DNA of 64,000 bases. It comes from JABACD01 sp047639675 (lineage in GTDB: Bacteria > Planctomycetota > UBA1135 > GCA-002686595). A model generated the notes under the pieces. It saw nothing but the letters and a program-made list of their open reading frames with translations. It was not told where the DNA came from and made no database searches. The stretch lies in the NCBI GenBank assembly GCA_047639675.1, contig JBLIOI010000013.1:1-64000 (forward strand), written 5' to 3'. The position numbers and the translations under genes were made by a program. Shown here piece after piece: positions 45,601-55,000 of this stretch; within the stretch, counting starts at the first letter, position 1; every line of letters starts with the position of its first letter.

Positions 45601-46308
45601 CTGCTCCATCGCTTCCGCAGTCCGCAGCAACACTTCGTAACCAGCATCCGTGTAAGTGATGTAGTTCTCGCGTTCTAACTTGGCTCGCGAATCCCAAGTG
45701 CCGTGCTCATCATCGTGTTCACGAATCCACTCCTCGGTTACATCCTCGAATAGATCCTTGGGCTTCGCGTCGCCCGCCAAACTTGGATCCGGCGAGGCCG
45801 CGATGCGTTCAATAGCCGCCAAAGCCATCGCATTTTCCGGATCCAAAGCCAGGATCTGCTTGTAGACCCGAATCGCCGAGTGCGGCCGGTCTTGCTTCTC
45901 ATACTGCTCCCCAACCGGAAGCAACTTCGCCATAAACTCGCTCTTCATCGCGAACAAGTCCTTGGCAATCGGATCCAACTCCAGGAGCCCCTCACGCAAG
46001 GTCTTCACCTCACCCTTCGGCACTCCCTGGAGAATCGACAATCGCAAAATCTGGTGCTCCGCGTAAACTTGCTCGTCCCGAAGGTCAGCCTTCAGCGCCC
46101 AACTACTGCGCAAGGTCCAAGCAGGAATCGAACGCTTATCGCGTTCCAGCAAGCGCTCAATCTGCTGATAGGCCCTTTCCAGGTTGCCACCCTCAAGCGT
46201 CCTCTCCGCTATCCGAAGACCAGCCTCGTAGACGGATTCCTCGGCGAAACTAGGACCGGCGAATAGAAGGATGAGCAGGCCAGACAGCCAACGATGACGA
46301 AAACTCAT
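42619..46308 (-). CDS. Large secreted protein: TPR, peptidase-MA-like zinc site, concanavalin-like and thioredoxin-like domains
   Basis: 1229 residues from the ATG at 46308 (signal LSGLLILLFAGPSFA; the open frame to 46458 adds nothing conserved). Domains in order: tetratricopeptide-like helices at about 25-190; a DUF1570/peptidase-MA-like metallopeptidase with GTLFHEAAHQFVSLATQ (HExxH at residue 310) and, about 20 residues on, GWLNEGLASFFEG, giving the third ligand Glu; helical repeats up to about 650; a beta-sandwich like DUF1080/LamG at about 690-870 (VDFYVDGEFLSTHEFSS, GRFGLITGKGACRYRDVRY); and a thioredoxin/peroxiredoxin-like fold at about 900-1030 (QLVMFISIVQND, TIVTSPNDRD, IDRFNLPRALLLDVDQKVIWEGDPG) without a CxxC. 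The C-terminal 200 residues are helical. Probably a periplasmic processing protein. Confidence 0.8.
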   Translation of the reverse strand: MSFRHRWLSGLLILLFAGPSFAEESVYEAGLRIAERTLEGGNLERAYQQIERLLERDKRSIPAWTLRSSWALKADLRDEQVYAEHQILRLSILQGVPKGEVKTLREGLLELDPIAKDLFAMKSEFMAKLLPVGEQYEKQDRPHSAIRVYKQILALDPENAMALAAIERIAASPDPSLAGDAKPKDLFEDVTEEWIREHDDEHGTWDSRAKLERENYITYTDAGYEVLLRTAEAMEQLNAFYRIFFMYGTEEHGGSVPRIGLNIFKNRDEYLEKGIGPPVEWSGGHFTGSFVETYIPASGGFEGMVGTLFHEAAHQFVSLATQAVGWLNEGLASFFEGTRILPNGTVIMNMPATGRLMPLARRMGNGWMKDHKDGIGEEDPNQTPETAPTFRIVLENKYSWGPAWYAPTWGVVYFLYNYQDPVDGRFIYRRAFGEFINKSGGRMGDGAVRNFEEVVLGNPMPPLKIDRPEDAIDVRLPKTVEELDEVWLEYCLNLRDELNGTLEFTRPYYQWGQYAVQNKLFVEAKEHFEKGLVNSPDDIELLLAFSDLLSGELNNPDRATKLVLEALHFMERQDPVDEKGVARVEKLLGKLDKKQKSLNKVRGELATAARAVVARYQAAGLDTMVMDVSLRMAKQLDLSDLYVEFEGAVRRSGKSLAIWDLAYNERNLEGWTAQADDGAFDPNGIFLNVEYERFQPGVYDYQFLTLDRLTSGDFSMEANILVERGKVAFSGFVFGQKDSSTFHGLLYMPGLVEGKEGTANSDYVDLMSSFGGGLPQTWRHVPVKKVEQKSETVGEVWHKLRLDVSGAVVDFYVDGEFLSTHEFSSRDVLRGRFGLITGKGACRYRDVRYLAREPADQSAEIERQIRFEEMRKEGGGAVGGSYLGMVPPFPRVTEWVQGNRESWDELGPVPQLVMFISIVQNDIVPVDGWLRALEKKMRPTGFAITIVTSPNDRDRIVDYMKTHGLPGDVAVDYREEFVEGIGESFETFFIDRFNLPRALLLDVDQKVIWEGDPGAILGSGLAPGFETFLDAPIQELVKKRRLNDIAAWIADWEERGIPLLHDGEFLAAIKLLDAAQEFESGLFEDIDFALAQGAAVRAAVEALESTANSIQRSGAEASFGVLLEWAAGLDVKPSKKELKDLKKVLDGSNAKGWDNAVKALGRFDKRSKLPFEERRAQLLTDLEGYPGTLVSILLADLKGASEDSESFEALAASAESRPRLWLARDYFGW

Positions 46309-46517
46309 GAGGCGCGATACCAGGCGAGAAACAGGCAGTGAAGTGCTGCCGAGGTCGATCCCCACAGCGCCCGCAGATGCTACCCGCTGCGAGGCTAATT
46401 GGCTCCAACTTGGCCGGGAAGGACATGTCAAGATCGTGTCACCTCGCCCAGACCCCAAGACAGGCGTCCCAGCGCTCCCGTGGGCGCATCAGGCTCTCCC
46501 CCGTCAGCCGGGGAAGA

Positions 46518-46592
46518 TGGAGGCGGCACCCGGACTTGAACCGGGGATGACGGATTTGCAATCCGTTGCCTTAGCCACTTGGCTATGCCGCC
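46518..46592 (-). tRNA. tRNA-Cys (GCA)
   Basis: On the minus strand the sequence folds as a full cloverleaf: acceptor GGCGGCA/TGCCGCC, D arm with AGCCAAGTGGCTAAGGC, anticodon stem-loop CGGATTGCAAATCCG with anticodon GCA, and T arm CCCGGTTCAAGTCCGGG. The discriminator U and an encoded CCA end are present (46518-46521). Confidence 0.95.
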
Positions 46593-46735
46593 TCACTTGG
46601 ACCGGAAGTCTACCGGAGGATGCTGGCGGGTCAACTCCTGGGTTGGGATGGATTTTCTGTGATGGAGAATGAAACCCAGGGTTTAGATCGGGCGGGGTTC
46701 CTCGCTAGACTCCTGGGACGCGCAGGGCGCGAAAT

Positions 46736-46822
46736 GGGGAGGTGGCGGAATTGGTAGACGCATCGGACTTAAAATCCGAAGGCCGCAAGGTCGTGGGGGT
46801 TCGATTCCCCTCCTCCCTACCA
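46736..46822 (+). tRNA. tRNA-Leu (UAA)
   Basis: An 87-base class II tRNA. The acceptor GGGGAGG pairs with CCTCCCT (first pair G-U), the D arm is GGCGGAATTGGTAGACGC, the anticodon stem-loop CGGACTTAAAATCCG carries anticodon TAA, the long variable arm is GGCCGCAAGGTCGT, and the T arm is GGGGGTTCGATTCCCC. Discriminator A and encoded CCA are present. It lies 143 bases from the divergent tRNA-Cys. Confidence 0.95.
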
Positions 46823-46845
46823 ACCATTGTCGTAGCAGATCCCCC

Positions 46846-47985
46846 ATGCCTCTTCAGAACTTGCGCACCCAGCTTTCCCTCAAATTCAAGGCTGTCGCCC
46901 ACCGCTACCGCAACTATTTCATTCCTGCGGATTATCGCGCCTATACCAAGGCGCTCGAGTACTTGCGGGATCAACGGAAGGTCCACCGGCCGGATCCCGA
47001 AAAGACCGTCTGCTTTGAATTCACCAATCCCTTGGCGGATAGGGAAAGCGGTCGCTACGCGTTCAGCCTGATCAAGGAATTTGTTGAAGGTGGATACGAT
47101 GTGACGATCACCTCTGGATTCTGGTATCTGTCTTCCATCGAGCGCAAACCGTACAAGGGAATGCTCTTTTATGAAGCCGTATCGTTGTATGAGCCCAGCC
47201 CGGAAGGGAAGAAGTCGCGCTTGCTCATTAGCGATCGCAAGAACTCTAAATTGCGCAGTCAGTTTCAGCATGTGTTCCACCTGAACTACTACTCGCGCAT
47301 TCGGGACGAAGGTCCGCTCTTTACTTTCCCCTACCGCCCCCATCCAGGATTCACGGCCCAACCACCTTCCACTCCTTACCCGGATTACGCGGACGACGAA
47401 CGCCCCAACAGCGTTAGCTTCTTTGGGCACTGGCAGGAGAGCTTCTACAATAATTTGCGCAAGTTAGGGCAGTTCAACGTCCTGACCAGATGGCGGATGA
47501 TCTCTCACTTGCAGCAGGTACTTCCGAAGGAAAGCGTGCACGTGGTCCAAGGCTCCGATGTGAACACACCGTCCGGCGGTTTGGTGCTCAGTCAAGCGGA
47601 CCAGCTTCCGAATATGGACGCCTACTCAGCCCTCTTGCGCAAGTCCAACTTCTTCATCGCTTGTCCTGGCACAGCTTTCCCGCTTTCGCACAACCTGATT
47701 GAGTCCATGCTACTCGGCTGCATACCGATCATTGAGCGGCCAGAGCTGACTGATATGGACCTTGTTCCCGGCAAGAACTGCTTGAGTTTTGACGGACTTG
47801 ATGGCTTGGAAGCTGTCGTGCGCAAGTGCTTTGGTATGGCTCCTGAGGAGATCGCACAGCTCCGACGTGGCGTACGCGAAATAGCGGAAGATTGCCTGGA
47901 ACCCGGAACCTTTGCTCGATCCTTGGACCTGGAGAACCTGGACAATCACGATCTATCGTTCTACTGGTTCGAGCGAACGCACTAG
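46846..47985 (+). CDS. Exostosin/GT47-like glycosyltransferase
   Basis: 379 residues, no signal peptide. The C-terminal half resembles the donor-binding domain of exostosin-type GT-B enzymes: YSALLRKSNFFIACPGTAFPLSHNLIESMLLGCIPII (about residues 260-300), where 'CP.G...s....Ea...GcIPvi' is the family pattern. A preceding segment SVSFFGHWQESFYNN matches the 'lf.G' strand. The N-terminal half (VCFEFTNPLADRESGRYAFSL, VTITSGFWYLSS) is less conserved. Likely adds a sugar to a surface glycan; donor and acceptor unknown. It starts 23 bases after tRNA-Leu. Confidence 0.7.
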   Translation: MPLQNLRTQLSLKFKAVAHRYRNYFIPADYRAYTKALEYLRDQRKVHRPDPEKTVCFEFTNPLADRESGRYAFSLIKEFVEGGYDVTITSGFWYLSSIERKPYKGMLFYEAVSLYEPSPEGKKSRLLISDRKNSKLRSQFQHVFHLNYYSRIRDEGPLFTFPYRPHPGFTAQPPSTPYPDYADDERPNSVSFFGHWQESFYNNLRKLGQFNVLTRWRMISHLQQVLPKESVHVVQGSDVNTPSGGLVLSQADQLPNMDAYSALLRKSNFFIACPGTAFPLSHNLIESMLLGCIPIIERPELTDMDLVPGKNCLSFDGLDGLEAVVRKCFGMAPEEIAQLRRGVREIAEDCLEPGTFARSLDLENLDNHDLSFYWFERTH

Positions 47986-48064
47986 TTGTTCATGCCGAAA
48001 CCAGGGGAGCCGAAAATTACCCTGAGTAGCTGAGTCCTGATAGGCGTTGGTTACATCTAGGGTG

Positions 48065-48426
48065 ATGATGAGGACAAAAGTCACCACCCGACTGCTCTTA
48101 CTCCCTCGGCTAGTGACCCCAATCGCCGCCGTCGCACAAGCCTTGAACGATGCGCTGAGCCTGGAGCGGGCTGGACGCCAGCTCAATAACAAGCGCTGGG
48201 AAGATGCAATTGCGAGCCATCGAGCCATCGAGCCATCGTCAAAGAGGACGAGGGCAACGGCAACGTTGCTGCTCTGGAAGGTGCGCTCTGGGCAACGAAG
48301 GTTATGCAGGATTCCGGCGGGACCGCGCGCTTGCGAGTTCTCGAGGGACAAAACGGCATTGCCGAAGAAACCCACCACGGCAATTGGCTCAAGTTCACTT
48401 ACACAGAACAGGAAATTGGCCACTGA
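48065..48426 (+). pseudogene. Small secreted-protein gene split by an 8-bp repeat frameshift
   Basis: From the ATG at 48065 the frame gives a signal-like start (TRLLLLPRLVTPIAAVAQA) and continues as DALSLERAGRQLNNKRWEDAIASHRAI. At 48213-48236 the 8-base unit CGAGCCAT is present three times in a row. After it, protein-like sequence continues in another frame: IVKEDEGNGNVAALEGALW, then GGTARLRVLEGQNGIAEE, ending in TGA at 48424-48426. With two copies instead of three the two halves join exactly into one frame of about 118 residues. So the gene is either phase-variable by slippage, recently inactivated, or affected by a sequencing error. No family is recognised. Confidence 0.65.
48213..48236 (+). 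repeat. Triplicate 8-bp direct repeat (CGAGCCAT) at a frameshift
   Basis: Three identical contiguous copies at 48213-48220, 48221-48228 and 48229-48236. Eight is not a multiple of three, so each gain or loss shifts the frame of the surrounding gene; two copies would restore it. Confidence 0.9.
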
Positions 48427-48432
48427 AGTTGT

Positions 48433-48457
48433 CGCGCGAAGCCGTAGGCTTCGCGCG
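48433..48457 (+). promoter_or_regulatory. Strong hairpin touching the MATE start codon
   Basis: CGCGCGAAGCC-GTA-GGCTTCGCGCG has 11-base perfect arms and a 3-base loop. It lies 6 bases after the stop of the split gene, and its last base is the first base of the MATE GTG start. It could end upstream transcripts (no T-run follows) or hide the MATE ribosome site. Confidence 0.55.
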
Positions 48458-49827
48458 TGAACAACAACGCGCGACCGCATGATCAGGGTGTACTCAAACT
48501 CGCCCTGCCCCTGATTTTCTCCTTCTGGCTACGCGCAGCGTTCCAGTGGGTGGACACGATTTACGCCTCCTCCCTGGACAGCTTGGGGGACGCTTCAATT
48601 GCCGCAATCGGACTGACCGCACCCTTTGAATTCCTGATGATCGCTTGTTGGGTTGGAACCTCAAGCGGACTGACGAGCCGCCTGGCCGCGGCGATGGGAG
48701 CCGGTGAAGGCCGCAAGATCGAACAACTCAAGGTCGCCACGCGCAGAATCGTGGGACACCTGCGCATAGTGTTCTTACTCCTCGCAGTGGGCCTCTGGTT
48801 TGGAGCGGATCACTTGGTTGCTGACAAGGATGTCGCTCAGCAATTCAAGCTGTATGGTCCGGTCCTCCTGGCAGGATCAGGTATCACCGCATTTTGGTCT
48901 GTACTGCCTGACTCGATCGTCAAGGCACACAATGACATGCGTTCGACGATGTGGGCTGGAGTCATTTCCACCTTGACTAACTTCGCGCTCAACACAGTAT
49001 TTGTGTTCGTCTTCCATTGGGGCATTCTAGGCATCGGGCTCGCCACTGTACTAGCTCGACTGAGCGGCCTGGCTTACGCGCTCGGACGCGCGCGCATGCA
49101 CGAAGATCGGCGCTTGGCTCTTGCCGAGGACAACAAACCCGGCTTGTTTGAGAAACCGACGAAGGCCATCTTGCAGCTATCCGTGCCCGCTGGACTCAGC
49201 TTCGGCTTGCTGGCCCTGGAAGGCATCGCGATCAACTACATGCTGACAAAGCAAACAGACTCCTCCGCACTTCTGGCAGCTTGGTCGATTGTGGACCGTG
49301 CCGGTCGATTCTTGACGATGCCAGTCGTTGCTATCGGCGTAGCGCTCTTGCCGCTTTGCGCAAGGCTCTGGGGAGCACGAGACCTGCAGCGAATTCAGCG
49401 AGAGTTGCGCACCGGCTTGAAGCTGTGCGTCGGCTACAGCTTGCTATTTGCCATGCCCTTGACGATACTCCTCGGCCCCTTCGTCTCGCGTGCACTGACC
49501 GACGCTCCAGAGGCACAGGAAGCTGCGAAGCATGGCCTGCGCTTGATCTCCCTTGCGGTGCTCTTCGGCGGCCCAATGTTCATGCTGCGCTCAACCTTTG
49601 ACGGCATGCAAATGCCGCGGCCTGGATTTGTGGTCAGCTCGCTGCGCACCATCGTCTTCGTTTTGCCCCTGGCGACTCTAGGGATGCACTTCGCTCCCAA
49701 CTTTGGCCTGGCGCAAGTCGAAGGCTTAGTGCTCGGCGTCTCGCTGGCAACAGGGATGGCAACGATCCTGCTGCTGCTCTGGATGAGGGCATTCTTGCGG
49801 GAGGAGTTGTCCGAGGAAGCCCAATAG
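48457..49827 (+). CDS. MATE-family multidrug/cation antiporter
   Basis: 456 residues with about twelve membrane helices. N-terminal VLKLALPLIFSFWLRAAFQWVDTIYASSLDSLGDASIAAIGLTAPFEFL matches the MATE helix 1-2 region, and the second half repeats it (ILQLSVPAGLSFGLLALEGIAINYML). Internal features GTSSGLTSRLAAAMGAGEG and GILGIGLATVLARLSGL are also typical. It exports drugs or organic cations using Na+ or H+. The only in-frame start near the first helix is the GTG at 48457, whose first base closes the hairpin at 48433-48457, so expression may be limited by RNA structure. Confidence 0.9.
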   Translation: MNNNARPHDQGVLKLALPLIFSFWLRAAFQWVDTIYASSLDSLGDASIAAIGLTAPFEFLMIACWVGTSSGLTSRLAAAMGAGEGRKIEQLKVATRRIVGHLRIVFLLLAVGLWFGADHLVADKDVAQQFKLYGPVLLAGSGITAFWSVLPDSIVKAHNDMRSTMWAGVISTLTNFALNTVFVFVFHWGILGIGLATVLARLSGLAYALGRARMHEDRRLALAEDNKPGLFEKPTKAILQLSVPAGLSFGLLALEGIAINYMLTKQTDSSALLAAWSIVDRAGRFLTMPVVAIGVALLPLCARLWGARDLQRIQRELRTGLKLCVGYSLLFAMPLTILLGPFVSRALTDAPEAQEAAKHGLRLISLAVLFGGPMFMLRSTFDGMQMPRPGFVVSSLRTIVFVLPLATLGMHFAPNFGLAQVEGLVLGVSLATGMATILLLLWMRAFLREELSEEAQ

Positions 49828-49877
49828 ACAGCCACTTGATGAGCTAGAGACTCACCCGGGCAGAACGCTCAAGCGTT

Positions 49878-51587
49878 CTACTCTTCGTTGTCCCCGTGAA
49901 CTCCGCGCGGAAGTAAGTGCGCGCTCGTCAGGCAGGACTCGAAGGGCAAGTCTGCACCCGTAGAGCCGTCGAGATCTTCAACGTACACCGCGTAGAAAGC
50001 GGGGAATTGAATCGAGTGAGAAGTCGAGGTTGCCACAGCTCCACTGATACGAATCCATCCACTCTCGATTAAGCCCAAGCTTTCGGTGGGATCATCATTG
50101 GTAAACAGGGATAGGAACTCGTTCTCGAACACTCCAGAAATGTTGGCCAGAGCCACACGATCCCAGCAACGGAATTGATACTCCGTTGAGAAAACCTCTT
50201 CGTTGTCGTTGTAAGCCAAGAAGTTGAGCGTCGTGTCGAAAGCAGCACCACCGGAGAGCGCAATTAAAATCAGGTGACCTTCTAGAACTTCTCCTTGCCC
50301 AAGAAAGCGAGGGATCAGCAACTCGGCCGCAGTTTGGTCGTACTCAATTCCGTTTAGATCTCGAATTCCATCGTTGTCTGAGTCTGTCGCCTCTCCTTCG
50401 GCACGGGGGCTCTGATACGCAACTGCGTTGATCGAGTAGTCCACCTGGTCCAAAGCGTTCGAGGTCATCGAACTACCAATCAGGCTGTTGAACGCGATCG
50501 CATCACCACCCGCATTCTTGGCGAACACGTAAGCGTAGCCTTGGGATTGATTCGGATTGTGGGAGCTCGTGAAGACAGTCAGGGTGTCGCCTGGGGTCAA
50601 GTACTCCGTCCGGTTGAACTCCGCGCAACCGAGGTCTGTGGGATTTGCAGCATAAAGATGAACATTGGAGACCTTGACGCCGCTCTCATGATCAGAGTCT
50701 GGCCCGATCAGATCGAAGTACAACGTCACGCTCTCTCCAACCGGCACACCGGAAACGTCTACGACGACATGACCTCCAGAGTAGGAGGTGCCGCCGCCAA
50801 GGTTCGATGTCAAGTTCTCTTGCAAGTTGAAGCAGGAGGACGCGCCAGCACTCCAGGTCGGAACCACAGACATCAAGGCACCATTCAGCAATTGAGCTTC
50901 GAATGCATCAGGGATGAAGCCACCACTCAAGTCGAAGCCAGGGTCGAGAGTGAGATCAAACTCAAGCGTGCTCGCCCCCTCGGGCATGACGAAAGTCTGG
51001 GAGAGAGTCGTCAGCAGGGAGTACTTCTCGAGAAAGCAGGCGCGGCCCGAATCAAAGGTCACAGATCCCGCGGGACCGCCGGACGGGGCGGAAACATCTA
51101 TTGTCCAGCCACCTCCACCATCAAAGTCACCATTGTCAATGTCCTCAGGAAGCGACGGCCCGTAGCGTCCGATGTAGACGTATTCCACATTGACGGCCTG
51201 AGAATCGTGTGTGTTCGTAACCGTAAAGATCGTTTGGGCCGCCTCACGATTATCATACTCAGGGAAGAGCAAGAGACTCCCCGCGTTACGACGGTTGATC
51301 ACTTCACAGGGTTCCGCTCCGAGAGCTGCACTTCCCGTAGGCACGGCCGTATGACGTGCCGGTAACTGGGTTCCAGATCGCCCTGAATCGACATGTTCGA
51401 CTTGTGATCGCGATGCCCCACGACGATTGGTTGTCATGAGTTGACCGTACTTTTCCACGCGTATCACACCCTCCGATTGTCGCGAGAGTCGCGCCTCATC
51501 GATTGACTGCGACTTGGAAGGAACGGATTGGGCGCTGACAGCACTGATGCACAATGCCATACCGATGGGGACCAGTTGATTCTTCAC
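49878..51587 (-). CDS. Unrecognised secreted beta-rich protein
   Basis: 569 residues from a GTG at 51587, which gives a clean signal peptide (KNQLVPIGMALCISAVSAQS); the frame is open up to an ATG at 51668, which would add 27 residues. The body is Ser/Thr/Asn-rich and beta-like. Around residues 130-320 it shows FTVTNTHDSQAVNVEYVYIG and a jelly-roll-like stretch DGGGGWTIDVSAPSGGPAGSV, LEFDLTLDPGFDLSGG, SGGHVVVDVSGVPVGE. A second part has TDSDNDGIRDLNGIEYD, an Asp-rich calcium-binding-like motif. No family is recognised. It is divergent from the giant YD-repeat gene; both products are secreted. Confidence 0.7.
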   Translation of the reverse strand: MKNQLVPIGMALCISAVSAQSVPSKSQSIDEARLSRQSEGVIRVEKYGQLMTTNRRGASRSQVEHVDSGRSGTQLPARHTAVPTGSAALGAEPCEVINRRNAGSLLLFPEYDNREAAQTIFTVTNTHDSQAVNVEYVYIGRYGPSLPEDIDNGDFDGGGGWTIDVSAPSGGPAGSVTFDSGRACFLEKYSLLTTLSQTFVMPEGASTLEFDLTLDPGFDLSGGFIPDAFEAQLLNGALMSVVPTWSAGASSCFNLQENLTSNLGGGTSYSGGHVVVDVSGVPVGESVTLYFDLIGPDSDHESGVKVSNVHLYAANPTDLGCAEFNRTEYLTPGDTLTVFTSSHNPNQSQGYAYVFAKNAGGDAIAFNSLIGSSMTSNALDQVDYSINAVAYQSPRAEGEATDSDNDGIRDLNGIEYDQTAAELLIPRFLGQGEVLEGHLILIALSGGAAFDTTLNFLAYNDNEEVFSTEYQFRCWDRVALANISGVFENEFLSLFTNDDPTESLGLIESGWIRISGAVATSTSHSIQFPAFYAVYVEDLDGSTGADLPFESCLTSAHLLPRGVHGDNEE

Positions 51588-52046
51588 GATAATACTGAAT
51601 GTGATTGGCGAAACCGAGGAACGTGTAGCAGGCGACCGACCCACCCCAATAGCCTCCTCATGTGTCATTCAAAGCGCACCCCTATGATTCCGCAAGCCCT
51701 ACACCGCCAAATCTGCAACTTCCTAACTACCACTGGCTTCTAAAGCACTTTCCGTCGCTAGAGCCGCCCCTGTCGAAACAAGCCTTGAATTAGCTGGGAC
51801 AGGTGGTTGAGCACTCCAGACTAGACGTTTAGCTGTTGACCGCACTTGGCATTTTTGCTCACATTCAGGCGGTCCAATGTGGAGAGTGGCTTGGTTGGAA
51901 TGCGTGATGACTTGAACAGCGCTGATGAATTTTCGCGCCCTGCTCAATTCACTTGGACCACGACTGCAACTCATGAAGACTCCTCACCGCGAGGGTCTCC
52001 TGAGAAACGTATTGCTACCGCCGCCTCGATCTAAGGATCTGACATC
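51588..52046. promoter_or_regulatory. Divergent intergenic region between two secreted-protein genes
   Basis: About 459 bases without a convincing gene. A TTGACC at 51837-51842 is a possible -35 element for the rightward gene, but no good -10 is placed 17 bases later. An AGGA lies 9 bases before the ATG at 52047. Short open frames here lack family similarity. If the leftward gene starts at 51668, the gap is 378 bases. Confidence 0.35.
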
Positions 52047-55000
52047 ATGACTTTCCCCAGGATTACCCAGTTCATTCTGAGCATCGCCTTCCTCCTAACC
52101 CCAGGTTTAGCTCAAAACCTCGGGAGCAGCCAAGGCGCGCCGAATCCCACGCGAACTCCCATTCCGCAGGCTGGCCTGCCTGGGGAGTTAGTCACGAGAG
52201 TTATGCCGGGGTATCCGAATGCTCCGCACTACACGCCGGATGAACGCAAGCTAGTTCTCGAGGGCCGCCCAACATTGATTTGGGGCAACGCATCGATCGA
52301 GAATGGGTCAGCAATCGGGGAGACGTACACCTGGACTTTCGGGAACAATCCCAACGTTGAGATCAGTGTTGGAGGCAATCTGGTTCTTGGCGGAAGCGTT
52401 GCCGGCACTATCACTAACGAGAAATTTATCTACGAGTTGATGACCTTCAGCTTAGTAGCGCCAAGCACATCAGAGATCTTGCTCGCCACGTTGCGAGTCG
52501 ATCTTGCGGGCGGAGAGAGCGCGGAACGCATGGTTGAGATGGTCATTTTCTCCGAGAGCGATCCGCTTATTGACGAACCTCTCGAACGCATGCAGTTCGA
52601 TGTCAACATCGCCGTCGATGAAGCACTGAGGTACATGTATCTCAATCAGCTTGCGGCTGGGGATTGGGATGGAAGCAATCCCAATGGCTACGCCAGCCAA
52701 ACGAAGGTCGCCGCTACCGGCTTCAGCATGTGGGCCTTCCAGAATATTGGGCACCTGTCCAGCAACAATGACGGGGAGGACATTTATGCGGACACTGTAA
52801 AGCTCGGAATGAAACGGATCTTTTCCGAGGCTCGGGTCATGAGCGCGGGAACTCACGCCCGTGCAGATTCAGCTTTCGGCGCGACTGTGCCCGGCGAGTG
52901 TGACCAGAACGGCAATGGCACAATGATTCGCCTCGCCAGCTCCAGTTACGCGCGACGGGGCTACACCATGCCAATGCTGTGTTCAGCGATCGTCGCCAGC
53001 ACGCTTCCGAATGAGCTCGTCAATATTCAGGTCAGTGGTCAAACGGGCGTCTACCAATCGATGTCCTACCGTGAAGTCGTGCAAGACTCGCTCGATTACC
53101 TGGCATACGTCATGAACCAGGGTGCCAATTCACCAAGTGGGACCAATGGATCGACCTACGGCGGACGAGGAGGCTGGATCTACGAACCGAACAAAACCAG
53201 CGGCACGAGTGACATGTCAATCAACAGTTGGTATTTCGTCGCCTGCGAGGGCGCGGAGACCGTGTTCGGAGTTGACGTTCCCTATTGGTTCAAGCGGGAA
53301 ATTGAGTACGAGCTTGTAGCCCATCAACCAAGTTCGGGTGGACACGCAGGTTTTAGATATCGCTACAACTCTACTTCGCGAATGGCTACGACTGGAGGCG
53401 GACTGTCCGCACTTCGCCTGCTCGAGACGACTTCATTTCCTGGCAATCCGCCCGGAATGGTCATGGTTGAACAGGGCATGATGCAGAGCGGGGAGATTGG
53501 TGCCGCGGGGCAAGAGATTGCAGGCAAAAGGCTCTCCGCACTAGGATTCCTCGGAGACAATTGGAACCAAAGCGGCATGACCCATTGGGCTTCCGTCGGT
53601 AACCGCGGCAATCCTTACATCATGTGGACTGTTGCCCGAGCCTTGCGCTTGACGGCAGATTCCGAACTGCCCGGACTGAACCTCCCTGTTCATCTCATTC
53701 ACAACGGAGTTGAATTCGACTGGGAGACAGGACTAGAGGTCGACACAGGAATCATCCCCGGCCCTGGCGATGCCCGCGAAGGCTATTTTCCCTACGCACT
53801 CCGTAATCAAGTCAATCAGTCCAACAGCTCATCCATTTTCACCTGGGGAAGTTGGCCCAGCAGCTATGGGGTCAGCATGGCGACCGCCCTCTACACCCTG
53901 GTGCTCAATCCTAAGGTCTTTGCACTCCCCTGTCAGGTCACCGCGAGCCAAGTCTTCGCAGACCTCTCCCCCGTCAACGGAACGACTCTCCCAGCTGGAT
54001 CCGAAGTCGTCCTAAATGGGCGCATTACGCCTGACGGAACGGGCCTCGATATCACAGCTGTCTTCGTCGATGGCGTCGCCGTGGATAGCCTCGATGTGGC
54101 TGGTAACTTCTTCAAGGAAGTCACCATCCAGGAAGGCGCGAACATCTTCGAAATCCTCGTAATCCAACCCTGTGGGGATGTGGAAACCCAGATCACAATC
54201 TGGGGCGAAGTAGAAGGCGAAGTCAACTTTAACCAGTACCAGTCTGTCTCGTTCCAAACGGACGTTCAGTATGCGAACACGACGTGGTTGCCCGCCGACC
54301 ACATCCTGCAAGTCGATGTTACCGCTTGTAACGTCGGCGAAACTGCGATCCTCGGGCCGCTCTTGATGGTCTTCGAGACCTTCCTGAACGGCGGAGTCGA
54401 ATTGCTGGAACCTGACGGCTTCACTCCCGAAGGCCAGCCATTCGTCATTTTCGGCTCGTCCCTCGAGGACCCCGACTTCGCGGGCGGAGACTGTTCCCTT
54501 TCGCGCCAACTGCGATTCCACTCGCCCGCCGAGCAACCGATCAACTTCACCTTGGAGTGGCTATCCCCGAACAACCAAGCCCCGATCTTCACGACGGTAC
54601 CCAAGACTACGGAAGTTGCCGGGCAGGTCTATGCGTATCAAGCTCACGCAGATGACATCAATGGGCATGAAGTAATCTACTCCCCCGTCTACGGTCCTCC
54701 CGGCATGACTGTTGACCAGGGCACCGGTTTGGTGCTTTGGAGCACACAGTCTGTTGACCTAGGTGGCCATGCCATCGGTATTCGTGCAGAGGATGGATTC
54801 GGAGGCGAAACGGTTCAGGAGTTTGTCGTGACGCTCGTCGAGTCGATCACCAACAGACCGCCCTACTTCGCGTCGGCACCTCCCACCCACGCTCCTATTG
54901 GCGTTGCTTTTGAATACCAAGCGTTGGGCATTGATCCGGATCAAGATCAGATTCAGTTCAATTTGATCTATGGCCCAGCTGGCATGCAGGTTTCTACAAC

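Noticed and set aside
46705..47430. 241-residue minus-strand open frame
   Set aside because: It runs through tRNA-Leu and lies antisense to the glycosyltransferase gene, and has no family similarity.
46736..48457. Genomic island integrated at the tRNA-Leu 3' end
   Set aside because: No integrase next to the tRNA and no repeat of the tRNA 3' end was noticed downstream; the Xer recombinase at 34127 looks like housekeeping.
50541..51365. 274-residue plus-strand open frame
   Set aside because: Antisense to the secreted protein gene at 49878-51587, Arg/Glu/Val-rich shadow composition, no start context.
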